DNA of 64,000 nucleotides from Streptomyces sp. ISL-11 (GCF_018614525.1 NZ_JAGGOL010000006.1:1-64000), one strand, 5' to 3'. Counted from the first letter of the stretch, positions 27,541-36,886 are shown. The notes: generated by a model not told the origin, from the letters alone. Numbers and translations are program-made.

Positions 27541-28704
27541 GTGTCGTCGCGCAGCATGCCTTTCGCGCTCGTTGTGGTCTATCTCGTGGTCATCGTGGCC
27601 GTGGACCTGGTGACCCCGGCCCATCTGCGGCTGGACCTCTTCGCGGCGCTGGCGCCGATGACGGCCGCGGTGCTGTGCACCTATCGGCAGACGGTGTTCG
27701 TGGGCATCCTCGACTTCTGTCTGATGGCCACCCACCACGGGGTGCTGGTCAGCGACGTGGCCGTCAACCGCGTCGGCTCGTTCGTCGGCAACGCCCTGAT
27801 GGTGGGCGCGAGCATCGCGGTGGCGCGGCTGCGGCGGGACGGCGAGGAACTGCTGGAACGGGTGCGGGCCACCGGCGAGGCCGCGCAGCGGGCGCTGCTG
27901 CGGCCGCTGCCGCTGCGCACCCGCAGCGTCGTGGTCGACGGCTTCTACGTCTCCTCGCAGCGGGAGGCGCTGGTCGGCGGCGACCTCTACGAGGTCGTCG
28001 ACACCCCGTACGGGACGCGGGTCCTCATCGGCGACGTGCGGGGCAAGGGGCTCGGCACGCTGGGCGCGGGAGCGGCGGTCCTGACGGCGTTCCGGGAGGC
28101 CGCGTACCACCGGCCGGACCTGGTGAGCGGGATGGAGGCGGTGGAGCAGGGGCTCTACCGCTACCACCGGTCGGCGGCCTACCAGGTGCGGACACCTTCG
28201 CACCCGGCGGCGGCCGTCTCGGAGGACGTGGCGCTGCGGGTGTCGGAGGAGTTCGTCACGGCGCTCGTCTTCGGCACGGAGGAGGACGCGCCGGGACAGG
28301 ACGGCAGCCGGGTGCCCGTGGTGTTCGTGGACTGCGGCCACGTGGCGCCGTTCCTGATCGGGCCGGACGGTGAGGTGCGGGAGCTGGAGGCGGCCGACCC
28401 GGGGCTGCCGCTGGGCCTGGGCAACCTCTCCCCCGTCCCCCGGACCGGCCGGCGGATCGCGCTGCCGGCCGCCTGCCGGGTGCTGGCCTGCACGGACGGC
28501 GTCACGGAGGCGCGTGACCCCGACGGCGGCTTCTATCCGCTGGCGGAACGGCTGGGGGCCTGGGCGGGACTGCCGACGCGGGAGCTCCTGGAGCGGTTGC
28601 GGGCGGATCTCGACGCGCACACGGGCGGACGGCTGCAGGACGACGCGGCGGTGCTGGTGATGGAGCGGGCGCCTTGCCCGGACGCTCCGGAGCTCAGCGG
28701 CTGA
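27541..28704 (+). CDS. Membrane-anchored PP2C (SpoIIE-type) phosphatase
   Basis: 387 residues from the GTG at 27541 behind GGAGG. Three close hydrophobic segments fill about residues 5-85 (starting PFALVVVYLVVIVAVDLV). A short coiled linker (LRRDGEELLERVRATGEAAQ) is followed by a SpoIIE/PP2C catalytic domain: VGGDLYEVV, the metal-binding IGDVRGKG, then CGHVAPFLI, ACTDGVTEARD and the late DDAAVLVM. The Asp residues of GD and of DDA are those that bind metal. Such proteins dephosphorylate anti-sigma antagonists, so it may feed a sigma-B-like partner switch. Its 3' end overlaps the convergent PIG-L gene by 11 bp. Confidence 0.92.
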   Translation: MSSRSMPFALVVVYLVVIVAVDLVTPAHLRLDLFAALAPMTAAVLCTYRQTVFVGILDFCLMATHHGVLVSDVAVNRVGSFVGNALMVGASIAVARLRRDGEELLERVRATGEAAQRALLRPLPLRTRSVVVDGFYVSSQREALVGGDLYEVVDTPYGTRVLIGDVRGKGLGTLGAGAAVLTAFREAAYHRPDLVSGMEAVEQGLYRYHRSAAYQVRTPSHPAAAVSEDVALRVSEEFVTALVFGTEEDAPGQDGSRVPVVFVDCGHVAPFLIGPDGEVRELEAADPGLPLGLGNLSPVPRTGRRIALPAACRVLACTDGVTEARDPDGGFYPLAERLGAWAGLPTRELLERLRADLDAHTGGRLQDDAAVLVMERAPCPDAPELSG

Positions 28705-29434
28705 ACAGCTCGAACGCCACGCCCGACCGCCCGCCGAAGCGCTCCGAGACCGCCTTCATGTTGCCCTCCAGGAAACGGCGGCAGTACGTTTCCGGGTCCT
28801 CCTTCGTCAGCGCCTCGATGTACGTGCGGTGACAGAGCAGCGAGGCGACGGCCCGGTCCAGGCCGCTGCTCGCGTCGATGGCGTGGGTGGACCGCGGGGA
28901 GCCGGCGACGGCCACGTAGCGGACGCCGTCCCAGGGCAGCAGCCCCTCCTCCGCGAGGTCGGGGAAGATCCAGCGGTTGCCGGCGTCCGCGACGGCGTCG
29001 AGGGTGGCCCGGCCGACGGCCCGGTGGTCGGGGGTGTTCCAGAAGACGGAGCCGTCGAAGGACCAGGTGTCGTGGTGGTTGAGGGTCAGGACGAGCTCGG
29101 GGCGGTGGCGGCGGATGGCGGCGGCGAAGTCGCGGCGCAGCGCGGTCCCGTACTCGATGACGCCGTCGTGGTGGCCGAGGAATTCCACGGTCGACACCCC
29201 GACGGCGGCGGCGCTGGCCCGCTGCTCCCGCTCGCGCAACGGGCCGGCCTCGGCGGGTGCGAGGGTGTCGATGCCGGCCTCGCCCAGGCTGGCCAGCAGA
29301 TAGACGCACTCGCGGCCGTCGTCGAGCCACGTGGCGATGGCGGCGGAGGCACCGTATTCGAGGTCGTCGGGGTGGGCGACGATCGCGAGAGCGCGTCGCC
29401 AGTCGGTGGGCATCTCCTGGAGCTGGTGCGCCAT
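28694..29434 (-). CDS. PIG-L/LmbE-family deacetylase
   Basis: 246 residues from an ATG behind AAGGAGA. The zinc motif AHPDD lies near residue 20, and the later His motifs are NHHDTWSFDG and NTPDHRAVG. The family deacetylates N-acetylglucosaminyl groups or related amides (MshB, lincomycin and glycopeptide tailoring enzymes). The substrate is unpredictable here and mycothiol genes are not adjacent. The last 11 bp overlap the end of the phosphatase gene on the other strand. Confidence 0.9.
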   Translation of the reverse strand: MAHQLQEMPTDWRRALAIVAHPDDLEYGASAAIATWLDDGRECVYLLASLGEAGIDTLAPAEAGPLREREQRASAAAVGVSTVEFLGHHDGVIEYGTALRRDFAAAIRRHRPELVLTLNHHDTWSFDGSVFWNTPDHRAVGRATLDAVADAGNRWIFPDLAEEGLLPWDGVRYVAVAGSPRSTHAIDASSGLDRAVASLLCHRTYIEALTKEDPETYCRRFLEGNMKAVSERFGGRSGVAFELFSR

Positions 29435-29537
29435 GCGGGGTCTCCTTCGCGCGTCGATTGGACGTTCGGGTCAGGGTACGTCGCGGTTCCTCGCGACACG
29501 CGGGAACCGGGCGGGGGCGCGGTCCGACTACCTGATC

Positions 29538-29559
29538 CGGGCCCGCAGGTGCGGGCCCG
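29538..29559 (+). promoter_or_regulatory. Leader hairpin before the ABC importer operon
   Basis: Perfect 10-bp arms CGGGCCCGCA (29538-29547) and TGCGGGCCCG (29550-29559) with a 2-nt loop end 29 bp before the lipoprotein start. It may be an attenuator or mRNA stabiliser. I see no convincing cobalamin-riboswitch core. Confidence 0.6.
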
Positions 29560-29588
29560 TGCGGACGTCGATCACTGGAGAGTTTCTG

Positions 29589-30650
29589 ATGCGCCCTCGT
29601 GCGTGGTGCGGTGTGCTGGCCGCTGTGGCCCTGTCGGCGACGGCTTGCGGCGGTGGCGGGAAGGCGGGCGGGACCGCCGATGACGAGGCGGGCGCGGCGC
29701 GCGCGGGCTTTCCCGTGAGCGTCTCCGACTGCATGGGGGCGAAGACGACGTTCGAGGCGGCGCCGAAGCGGATCGTCACCAGCAACGCCGCGAGCCTGGA
29801 GCTGCTGATGTGGCTGGGCGCGGGCGACAAGGTGGCCGGTACGGGCTTCCCGCCCGGCAAGGGGGCGCTGCCGGGGGAGTTCTCGGACCGGGCCGCGAAG
29901 GTGCCGGTGCTGGGGAAGACCGTCATTCCCAAGGAGAAGCTGCTGGGCTCGGGCGCGGACCTGTACGTCGACTCGTTCTCGTCCATGAAGAACATGGGCA
30001 GGATGGGTGACGCCCCCACGCCCAAGGAGTTCGAGACGGCCGGGATCAAGCACGTCTTCCTGAAGTCGACGGCGTGCGCGTCGATGAGCAAGGCCCCGCG
30101 TATGGACCTCTCGGGCGTCGAGGCCGACATCGAGGAGCTGGGCAGGATCACCGGAACCTCGCGGCGGGCCGGTGAGCTGGTCACGGCGATGCGGCAGAAG
30201 ACGGGCGCGGTGCGCGAGGCGCTCAAGGACGTACCCGAGGCCGAGCGGCCGTCGTACTTCTTCTTCGACTACGACGCCGGCACCAAGACGCCCATGGCCG
30301 TGTGCAACCGCCAGGTCGCCAACGCGGTGATCACCCAGGCGGGCGGGCGGAACGTCTTCGCGGACTGCACCGGTGACTTCAAGCCCGTGGGCTGGGAGGA
30401 CGTCGTCGCGAAGAACCCGGACTTCATCCAGCTCGGGGTCCGCGACCGCGGCAGCGAGGAGGCGAACAAGAAGGCGTTCGACGAGGCCGCCGACTTCCTG
30501 CGCTCCTTCCCCGCCACGAAGGACCTCACCGCGGTGAAGGAGGGGCGCTTCGTGCGCATCGGCTCGGAGCGTACGACGATCGGCGGGGTGCGCAGCGCCG
30601 ACACCGTGCGGGAGATCGCGCACACGCTCCACCCCGACCGGGTCAAGTAG
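29589..30650 (+). CDS. ABC importer substrate-binding lipoprotein (metal-chelate type)
   Basis: 353 residues from an ATG behind GGAGAG. A short signal ends in a lipobox-like SATAC, with Cys near residue 20 followed by a Gly-rich tether. The rest is a class III (FecB/BtuF-type) two-lobed binding protein: KRIVTSNAASLELLMWLGAGDKVAGTG region at the start of lobe 1 (read by its PKRIVT signature), then GWEDVVAKNPDFI in lobe 2 and a C-terminal AHTLHPDRV. Several Cys residues (DCMGA, STACAS, VCNRQ, DCTGD) are unusual. Ligand candidates are a ferric siderophore, haem or corrinoid. Confidence 0.9.
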   Translation: MRPRAWCGVLAAVALSATACGGGGKAGGTADDEAGAARAGFPVSVSDCMGAKTTFEAAPKRIVTSNAASLELLMWLGAGDKVAGTGFPPGKGALPGEFSDRAAKVPVLGKTVIPKEKLLGSGADLYVDSFSSMKNMGRMGDAPTPKEFETAGIKHVFLKSTACASMSKAPRMDLSGVEADIEELGRITGTSRRAGELVTAMRQKTGAVREALKDVPEAERPSYFFFDYDAGTKTPMAVCNRQVANAVITQAGGRNVFADCTGDFKPVGWEDVVAKNPDFIQLGVRDRGSEEANKKAFDEAADFLRSFPATKDLTAVKEGRFVRIGSERTTIGGVRSADTVREIAHTLHPDRVK

Positions 30651-31715
30651 ATGGCGGCGCTCACCGCGGCGGTGGAGGAGGAGCGCGAGCCGGGGATACG
30701 GGCCGGCCTGGCCGGCGCCGGCCTGGGCGCCGCCCTGCTGGCCGCGCTGGTCGCGTCCGTGTGCCTGGGTTCGTCGGACGTGCCGCTCGGCGAGGTGTGG
30801 TCGGCGGTGGCGCGCGGCGTGAGCGGCCGGCATCCGGTGCCGGGCACCCGCGACCTGATCGTGTGGCAGCTGCGGGTGCCCCGGGCCCTGCTGGCGGCCG
30901 TGGTGGGCGCGGGCCTGGGCCTGGTCGGCACGGCCGTGCAGGCCCTGGTCCGCAACCCCCTCGCGGACCCGTACCTGCTGGGCATCTCCAGCGGCGCGTC
31001 GCTGGGCGCGGTCGCGGCCATCGTCCTGGGCGCGGGGGCCGGCGGGCTGCTCGGAGTGGGACTGTCGGCGGCGGCGTTCGCCGGTGCGCTGGCGTCCTTC
31101 GCCCTGGTGTGGGCGATGGCGCGGCGCGGCGGCGGGTTCTCGCCGCTGCGGCTGGTGCTGTCGGGAGTGGGGATCGGACAGTTCCTGTCGGGCTTCACCC
31201 ACTACCTGGTGCTTCAGGCGGGCGACGACCAGCAGACGCACGGCGTGCTCTTCTGGCTGATGGGCTCGCTCGGCGGGGCGCAGTGGTCCACGCTGGCCGT
31301 GCCCGTGGCGGCGGTACTGCTGGGTCTGGCGGCACTGCTGGCCCGGGCCCGCGCCCTGGACGCCATGCTGATGGGCGACGAGACCGCGGCCGGGCTCGGC
31401 GTGGACGTGGCACGGCTGCGGCGTGAGCTGTTCGTGGTGACCAGCGTGCTCACGGGTGTACTGGTGTCGGTGTCCGGCGCGATCGGCTTCGTGGGGCTGA
31501 TGGTGCCGCATGTGTGCCGGATGGTGGTGGGCGGCGACCACCGCCGGCTGCTGCCGGTGGCCGCGCTGTTCGGCGCGGTCCTGCTGGTGGTCGTCGACCT
31601 GGTGGCCCGTACGGCCCTGCCGGACCAGGAGTTGCCGGTGGGCGTGGTCACGGCGCTGATCGGCGCGCCGACGCTGCTGTATCTGCTGGACCGGCGCCTG
31701 GAGAGGGGACACTGA
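30651..31715 (+). CDS. ABC importer permease, FecCD/BtuC family
   Basis: 354 residues, starting directly after the TAG of the binding protein, so translation is coupled. About nine to ten membrane helices are predicted. Family signatures include LRVPRALLAAVVGAGLGLVG, VQALVRNPLADPYLLGISSG and, near the end, GAIGFVGLMVPHVCR, the segment that contacts the ATPase. It forms the homodimeric channel for a metal-chelate or corrinoid. A single permease gene is sufficient in this family. Confidence 0.95.
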   Translation: MAALTAAVEEEREPGIRAGLAGAGLGAALLAALVASVCLGSSDVPLGEVWSAVARGVSGRHPVPGTRDLIVWQLRVPRALLAAVVGAGLGLVGTAVQALVRNPLADPYLLGISSGASLGAVAAIVLGAGAGGLLGVGLSAAAFAGALASFALVWAMARRGGGFSPLRLVLSGVGIGQFLSGFTHYLVLQAGDDQQTHGVLFWLMGSLGGAQWSTLAVPVAAVLLGLAALLARARALDAMLMGDETAAGLGVDVARLRRELFVVTSVLTGVLVSVSGAIGFVGLMVPHVCRMVVGGDHRRLLPVAALFGAVLLVVVDLVARTALPDQELPVGVVTALIGAPTLLYLLDRRLERGH

Positions 31716-31716
31716 C

Positions 31717-32508
31717 ATGCGCGTCGCCATCGAGGACCTGGACGTCGCCCTGTCGGGGCGGACCGTGGTCTCCGGCGTCCACCTGGTCGCACGGGACGGC
31801 GAGATCGCGGGCCTCATCGGCCCGAACGGCAGTGGCAAGTCGACCGTGCTGCGCACCGTCTACCGCTATCTGCGCCCGCACGCCGGGCGCGTGCTGCTCG
31901 GCGACACCGACATCCGCACACTGACCGCGGCCGAGTCGGCCCGGCACGTGGCGGCGCTGCCGCAGGAGCGCGGGAGCGACTTCGAGCTGTCGGTGCGGGC
32001 GGTCGTCGCGATGGGCCGTACGCCCTACAAGCGCGCGTTCGCCGCCGAGGACCGCGCCGACGCGGACATCGTGGCCGCGTCCCTGGAACAGGTGGGCATG
32101 GCCGGCGCCGGCGGCCGCCGGTTCTCCACGCTGTCCGGCGGCGAGCGCCAGCGGGTCCTGCTGGCCCGGGCCCTGGCACAGGACCCGAAGGTGCTGGTCC
32201 TGGACGAACCGACCAACCACCTGGACGTGCGCCACCAGGTGGAACTGCTGGCCCTGCTGCGCGAACAGCGCCGCACGACGCTGCTGTCGCTGCACGACCT
32301 CAACGCGGCGGCATCGCTGTGCGACCGCCTGCACGTACTGCACGAGGGCTCGGTAGTGGCCTCGGGCCCCCCGCGCGAGGTCCTCACGCCGGAACTCCTG
32401 GCGGAGGTCTTCGGCGTACGGGCGGCGGTGGTGGACCATCCGCTGACGGGCGACCCTCTGATCGCTTTTGACCACCGGGTGCCGACGCGGTGGGTGCCGG
32501 TCGGCTGA
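31717..32508 (+). CDS. ABC importer ATPase, FecE/BtuD type
   Basis: 263 residues, one base after the permease stop. Walker A is GPNGSGKST (about residues 34-42), the signature is LSGGERQR, and Walker B is VLVLDEPTNHLD, with the switch His in LLSLHDLNAA. It drives the importer formed with the two preceding gene products. The three genes are a complete operon. No Fur/DmdR-type iron box is evident in the short leader. Confidence 0.96.
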   Translation: MRVAIEDLDVALSGRTVVSGVHLVARDGEIAGLIGPNGSGKSTVLRTVYRYLRPHAGRVLLGDTDIRTLTAAESARHVAALPQERGSDFELSVRAVVAMGRTPYKRAFAAEDRADADIVAASLEQVGMAGAGGRRFSTLSGGERQRVLLARALAQDPKVLVLDEPTNHLDVRHQVELLALLREQRRTTLLSLHDLNAAASLCDRLHVLHEGSVVASGPPREVLTPELLAEVFGVRAAVVDHPLTGDPLIAFDHRVPTRWVPVG

Positions 32509-32652
32509 ACCCTTCCCCGGGCCCTCTTGGCAGCGATCGTTCTCGGCATCCGTGGGGCCCTTCTCATGTCACCGCCCGAATGGAACGACCCTCATGTCCG
32601 CCAGGCCGTAAAGCCGTGGACAGCCCCCCGGTGCTGGGCGAACATCTCCGTG

Positions 32653-33312
32653 ATGAAGAACGAACCTCTCTCCATTCCCAAAAGCGTCCGCTTCGTCGGG
32701 CTCAGCGAAAGGGCGCTGCGGGCGCTTGCCGACGGTGACCTCGCCGGCGGCAGCGCCGAGGCCGGGGTCGCCCTTGACGAACACTTCGTCGGTGAGCGAG
32801 CCCGCTGGATCTTCGGTTACCGCGCCGACCAGCTCGCCAAGGATCCCTCTGCCGCGCCCTGGATCACGCGGGCCGCGGTGTCCGAGCCGGACGGGGTCGT
32901 CGTCGGCGACGCCGGGTTCCACGGGCCGCCGGACGAGGCCGGCATGGTCGAGGTCGGCTATACCGTCGTGCCCGGGTACCGCCGCCAGGGCTATGCCCGC
33001 GCCATGCTGAGGGCGCTGCTCGTCAGGGCCGCCGCCGAACCCGGTGTCAGGACCGTGCGCGCCAGGATCGGATCCGACAACACCGCCTCCCTGGCCTCCA
33101 TCGAGGGCTTCGGCTTCACGCGCGTCGGCGAGCAGGGGAACGAGCGCGACGGACTCACGATCGTCTTTGAGGTCCCGGCAGACGCGATTCAGGGCGGTGC
33201 GCCGCAACGCGGATGTGAAAGCCTTCCCGGTGCTGCCCCGCAGGTGCGACCGCGCGGCCCCATCGAGACCGAAGCGGCTCGCCGTCTCGCCGACGCCCTC
33301 AAGAACGAGTGA
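32653..33312 (+). CDS. GNAT-family N-acetyltransferase
   Basis: 219 residues from the ATG at 32653; the ribosome site is poor and a GTG one codon earlier is possible. The acetyl-CoA-binding motif is VEVGYTVVPGYRRQGYARAML, in which RRQGYA is the pyrophosphate loop, followed by DNTASLASIEGFGFTRVGE, the typical motif B. Strand 4 carries VVGDAGFHG. It transfers an acetyl group to an unknown amine. The C-terminal 45 residues are an extra low-complexity tail. Confidence 0.88.
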   Translation: MKNEPLSIPKSVRFVGLSERALRALADGDLAGGSAEAGVALDEHFVGERARWIFGYRADQLAKDPSAAPWITRAAVSEPDGVVVGDAGFHGPPDEAGMVEVGYTVVPGYRRQGYARAMLRALLVRAAAEPGVRTVRARIGSDNTASLASIEGFGFTRVGEQGNERDGLTIVFEVPADAIQGGAPQRGCESLPGAAPQVRPRGPIETEAARRLADALKNE

Positions 33313-33411
33313 TCACCCGGTTACCCAACACTTTCTGACGGCCGACTCCTCAACGTCGAGCCGCCGAGCCGCCGCGCTCCGTCGGCGGCCCGCAGGCTCC
33401 CGCGCTTCTCG

Positions 33412-34350
33412 CTACCTGACGAAGTTCTTCTCCACCAGGAGGCGTACGACGTCCTGGTTGAAGTCGGGGAAGTCCATCGGGACGATGCCCAAGTGGATCT
33501 TCTCGTCCCTCCTGGCGTTCAGGTACTGGAAGACATCCGGGAGTACCTGGCTCGCGTTGAGTTTGGGCCAGCGATCCGCGGAGTAGCTCGTGAAGTTCAC
33601 GTACGGCTCATACGATTTCTGGTCGTAGTAGGCCGCGTCGAACCACTTGGTGATGAACCGGACCTTGGCGGCGCTGTTGGGGGCGTTCCACTCGTCCTGG
33701 ATCTTGAAGTAGTTCTTGTCGGGCGTGCCGCTGGTCCAGTTGAGGATGCCCCATTCGTTGGCGAAGTCGGCGGCCAGGACGATCTTGCCGCGGACCTGGC
33801 CGAGGGCGGGCCACGAGGGAGCGGTCCAGAACAGGCTCCGGTACCCCATGTTGTCCATGTAGTAGTTGAACCGGCGCCGGAATTCTTCGGGGCCGAGCGC
33901 CTGGCCGCCGGCGTTCTCGTTCTTGAGCCGCATGATGATTGTTTCGCCCGGACTCTGCCGGAGGAAGTTGCGGCACACGTCCAGGACGTCCTGGTAGCGG
34001 TGGTGCTGGTAGGCGGCTCCATGGTAGAGCCCGAATTCGTTGGGCGCGCCCTGGAGTCCGTTGCAACGGATGTCGAGGAAGCGGATTCCCCGTTCGAGCT
34101 GCTCGGGGATGCCCCAGTTCTGGGTGTGCGCCCACTCCGTTCCGTTGCTCGGGTCGGTGCACCACGAGTCGTGGGTCCCGGGGATCGTGAGGCGGGCCAG
34201 CAGTGTGCTGTTGGGGAGTCGGCCCATCCACGAGGGGTCGTTGAAGCCGCTCCCCGCGCGGGCGGTCGCGGGCAGGCCGAGCGCGGCCGCGGTCGCCGCG
34301 CCTCCGGCGCCGACTCCCCATTTCAAGACGTCACGACGGGTGGGGCTCAT
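33412..34350 (-). CDS. Tat-exported PI-specific phospholipase C-like protein
   Basis: 312 residues from an ATG behind GGAG. The start SPTRRDVLKWGVGAGG is a twin-arginine signal, with cleavage likely at ARA near residue 32. The PI-PLC X-type barrel follows: TIPGTHDSW with the catalytic His, GIRFLDIRCN with the conserved acidic residues, and the second His in GLYHGAAY, then GETIIMRLKNE. Family members cleave phosphatidylinositol to inositol cyclic phosphate in the medium. The length fits bacterial PI-PLCs. Confidence 0.9.
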   Translation of the reverse strand: MSPTRRDVLKWGVGAGGAATAAALGLPATARAGSGFNDPSWMGRLPNSTLLARLTIPGTHDSWCTDPSNGTEWAHTQNWGIPEQLERGIRFLDIRCNGLQGAPNEFGLYHGAAYQHHRYQDVLDVCRNFLRQSPGETIIMRLKNENAGGQALGPEEFRRRFNYYMDNMGYRSLFWTAPSWPALGQVRGKIVLAADFANEWGILNWTSGTPDKNYFKIQDEWNAPNSAAKVRFITKWFDAAYYDQKSYEPYVNFTSYSADRWPKLNASQVLPDVFQYLNARRDEKIHLGIVPMDFPDFNQDVVRLLVEKNFVR

Positions 34351-34608
34351 GCGTACGCTCCAAGTCTTCGCAGGGATACCTGCCGTGAAGTACGGGCACT
34401 CCTCGCCACACCGGGCGCGGCAGGCCCGAACCGTCGGAACGCGTCCGTCGGGCCTTGTGCGCCAGCCACCGCATCAATGCGGCGAAAGGCCGAGCAGTGC
34501 CCCTCCTCAGGCGGGCCCCATCCTGCTCGCCCGGCCGAAGGCCGGCCATCGTGGAACACCACGAGATCGCCGCCGGCGGTCAGGGGCGGAGCCCCGGAAA
34601 ATCACCTG

Positions 34609-35571
34609 TCAGGCCACCGCCTCGAAGTGGCTGGGCCGCCCGTCCCGCAGAACGACGCGCCCCACCTCCTCCGCGTCCGCCCGTCGCACCAGCCGTGCGG
34701 CCCCCCGCTGCCGGAGGACGACCCCGTGCCATGGCGTGGCCCACGCGTCCGCCGCCTCCAGCAACCGGATCCCGAACTTCTCCGAGCCCGGTCGCTGCGG
34801 ATGGATCGACAGCCGCACGGACCGGGGATGCCGGTCCGCGATGAGGTCGCCCCAGGCCCTGCTGCGCGCGATCACGCCGTACGCACGTGCCCGGCACGCC
34901 CGTTGCAGCGCGGACCGTGTCCCGGAGAAGGCCGCGGTGTCCTCGACGAGGAAGCGCGTGATGCCGCGGTAGAGCCGTGCCGTCTCCTCGTCCGTGCGGG
35001 CCTGTGCGCGAAGCGTGTCGAGCGACGGCGCGTACGCCTCGGTGACCAGGCGCCGCTTCGTGTCGTGGTCCACGTCGCCGTGGACGTCGCGCAGGTCGAA
35101 CGTGTCGATCCGGGTCAGGCCCTCCCGGTGGACGAGGGTGCGCAGTTCGTCACCGTAGGCGTCGATGTGCTCGTCGGGCACGCCGATGAGGTCACCGAAG
35201 ATGTGGCCGTCGGAGCAGATGAGCATGCGGGCGCCGGGCGCGTATATCTCGCCGACGCGCGCGCAGAGGCGGTCGAGGAAGGAGAGGGAGAGGCGCTCGC
35301 CCTCGTCGGGGAGGTGGCCGAGCACCTTGGCCGGGTTGGGCGACTTGCAGGGGAATCCGGGGAGGGTGAAGACGATCGGCTCGCCGGTGGCGGTGAACTG
35401 CCGTATCTGGCGCAGTTGCTCGGGGTGGTCGGCGGGATCCGCGGACGCCGGCCCGCTGGTGCGGTGGTACGGCAGGAGGAGACGCAGCACGCGCGCCTCC
35501 ACGGACATGCCGGAAAAGGGGTCGGAGGGGGCGAACGCGGGAGCGGCCGGTGCGGCGCAGGTGATCGGCAT
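34609..35571 (-). CDS. DIT1/PvcA-family isocyanide synthase-like protein
   Basis: 320 residues from the ATG at 35571 behind GGGAGGTGAG. The family signature is clear: PIVFTLPGFPCKSPNP, then KVLGHLPDEGERLSL, CSDGHIFGDLIGV and, at the C-terminus, SEKFGIRLLEAADAWATPWHGV. Members (PvcA, IsnA, yeast Dit1-related) convert the amino group of L-Tyr or L-Trp to an isonitrile with ribulose 5-phosphate, or act in dityrosine-type pathways. It is 8 nt downstream of a P450 gene in one operon. That pairing mirrors Dit1/Dit2 in yeast. The amino acid used cannot be read. Whether it truly makes an isonitrile is inferred. Confidence 0.88.
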   Translation of the reverse strand: MPITCAAPAAPAFAPSDPFSGMSVEARVLRLLLPYHRTSGPASADPADHPEQLRQIRQFTATGEPIVFTLPGFPCKSPNPAKVLGHLPDEGERLSLSFLDRLCARVGEIYAPGARMLICSDGHIFGDLIGVPDEHIDAYGDELRTLVHREGLTRIDTFDLRDVHGDVDHDTKRRLVTEAYAPSLDTLRAQARTDEETARLYRGITRFLVEDTAAFSGTRSALQRACRARAYGVIARSRAWGDLIADRHPRSVRLSIHPQRPGSEKFGIRLLEAADAWATPWHGVVLRQRGAARLVRRADAEEVGRVVLRDGRPSHFEAVA

Positions 35572-35579
35572 GTGCGGAC

Positions 35580-36815
35580 TCACCTCCCGGAGCGGGGGCA
35601 GACGGGCCCGTCGAAGGCGACGGGCAGCGCGCCCACGCCCCGGCCGAGGACGGCGGGGATCCAGGGGAGTTCCTCGTCCGGTACGGCGAGCCGTATGCCC
35701 GGCAGGCGGGCGAGCAGGGTCCCGAGGGCCACCTGGAGTTCGATGCGGGCGAGGGCGGCGCCGGGGCAGAAGTGGATGCCGTGGCCGAAGGACAGGTGCG
35801 ACCCCTGCGCCCGGTCGAGGTCGAGGGTGTCGGGGTCGGGGAAGCGCTCGGGGTCGCGGTTCGCGGCGCACAGGGAGACGATCACGGAGTCGCCGGCCGG
35901 GACGCGGGTGCCGTGCAGCTCGGCGTCCTCGGCGAGGAACCGCCAGGTCGTCAGCTCGAACGCCCCGTCCAGGCGCAGGAGTTCCTCGACGGCGTCCGCC
36001 ATGAGCTCCGGCTCGGCGCGCAGCCGCCGAAGGGCCTCGGGGTGCCGGAGCAGCGCGACCATGGCGGTGGTGATCTGGTTGGTGACGGGTTCCTGGCCGG
36101 CCACCAGGAGCTGGAAGATCATGGAGTCCAGCTCCTCCCGGGTGAGTTCACCGCTGTCGCGGGCGGCGACCAGGCCGCCGAGGAGCCCGTCGCCGGGATC
36201 GGCCACGGCCTCGGCGATGTACGCCTGGAGCTCGCGCAGCAGCGCCTCGTACGCGGGGCGGCCCGGGTCCGTGGGTCCGACGGGGGCCACGACCCTGCCC
36301 CATTCGCGGCGGAAGCGTGCGGCCAGGCGCGGGGGCAGCCCGATGACCTCGGCGAGGACCTGGAAGGGGAAGCGGGCGGCGAAGCAGCGCACGAGGTCGG
36401 CGGAGTCCGCGCCGGCGGGCATGGCGTCGACGAGCGCGTCGGCCATCTCCTGGAAGCGGGGCCGCATCTCCTCCACGCGGCGCGGCGCGAAGGCTTCGGT
36501 GACCAGGCGGCGCATCGCGGTGTGCTTCGGCGGGTCCTGGTGGAGCAGGTGGACCTGGAGCTGCGAGTGCTGCGGCTCGGGCATGATCGAGGCGCGGGCG
36601 CGCCAGGCGTCGTTGCCCCGGGCGTGGTTCTTGCCGAGCCGGGGGTCGGCGAGCGTCCGCTGGGCGGCGGCGTGGCCGGTGACCAGCCACGCGGTGACCC
36701 CGCTGGGGAAGAGCACCCGGTGGATCGGGCCGGCCGCGCGCATGCGCGCGTACAGCGGATACGGGTCCCGCTTGTACTCGGGGCCGTACAGGGGGATCGG
36801 GTCGGGCAGCGACAC
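35580..36815 (-). CDS. Cytochrome P450
   Basis: 411 residues from the GTG at 36815 behind GAGGAG. The haem-binding loop FGHGIHFCPGAALAR has the ligand Cys at residue 350; the ExxR motif is EELLR in VEELLRLDG. The I helix reads LLVAGQEPVTN: the acid is present (Glu242), but the usual Thr that follows is Pro243, suggesting altered oxygen activation. It is a soluble actinobacterial P450 that would need external ferredoxin and reductase, neither of which is encoded nearby. It is the first gene of an operon with the isocyanide synthase-like gene and probably tailors that product. Confidence 0.95.
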   Translation of the reverse strand: MSLPDPIPLYGPEYKRDPYPLYARMRAAGPIHRVLFPSGVTAWLVTGHAAAQRTLADPRLGKNHARGNDAWRARASIMPEPQHSQLQVHLLHQDPPKHTAMRRLVTEAFAPRRVEEMRPRFQEMADALVDAMPAGADSADLVRCFAARFPFQVLAEVIGLPPRLAARFRREWGRVVAPVGPTDPGRPAYEALLRELQAYIAEAVADPGDGLLGGLVAARDSGELTREELDSMIFQLLVAGQEPVTNQITTAMVALLRHPEALRRLRAEPELMADAVEELLRLDGAFELTTWRFLAEDAELHGTRVPAGDSVIVSLCAANRDPERFPDPDTLDLDRAQGSHLSFGHGIHFCPGAALARIELQVALGTLLARLPGIRLAVPDEELPWIPAVLGRGVGALPVAFDGPVCPRSGR

Positions 36816-36886
36816 GGTGGGGGCTCCTCGCGAAGTCGTGGACCCCTGAGAAGTCGGATGGCGGGAGGGGCGAGTTCCCGGCTGTT

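Noticed and set aside
29435..29588. Cobalamin riboswitch before the ABC importer
   Set aside because: GGGAACCGGGCG at the start loosely recalls the B12-box region, but the conserved core (GCCACTG-like segment and pseudoknot partners) is not found; only a simple hairpin is supported.
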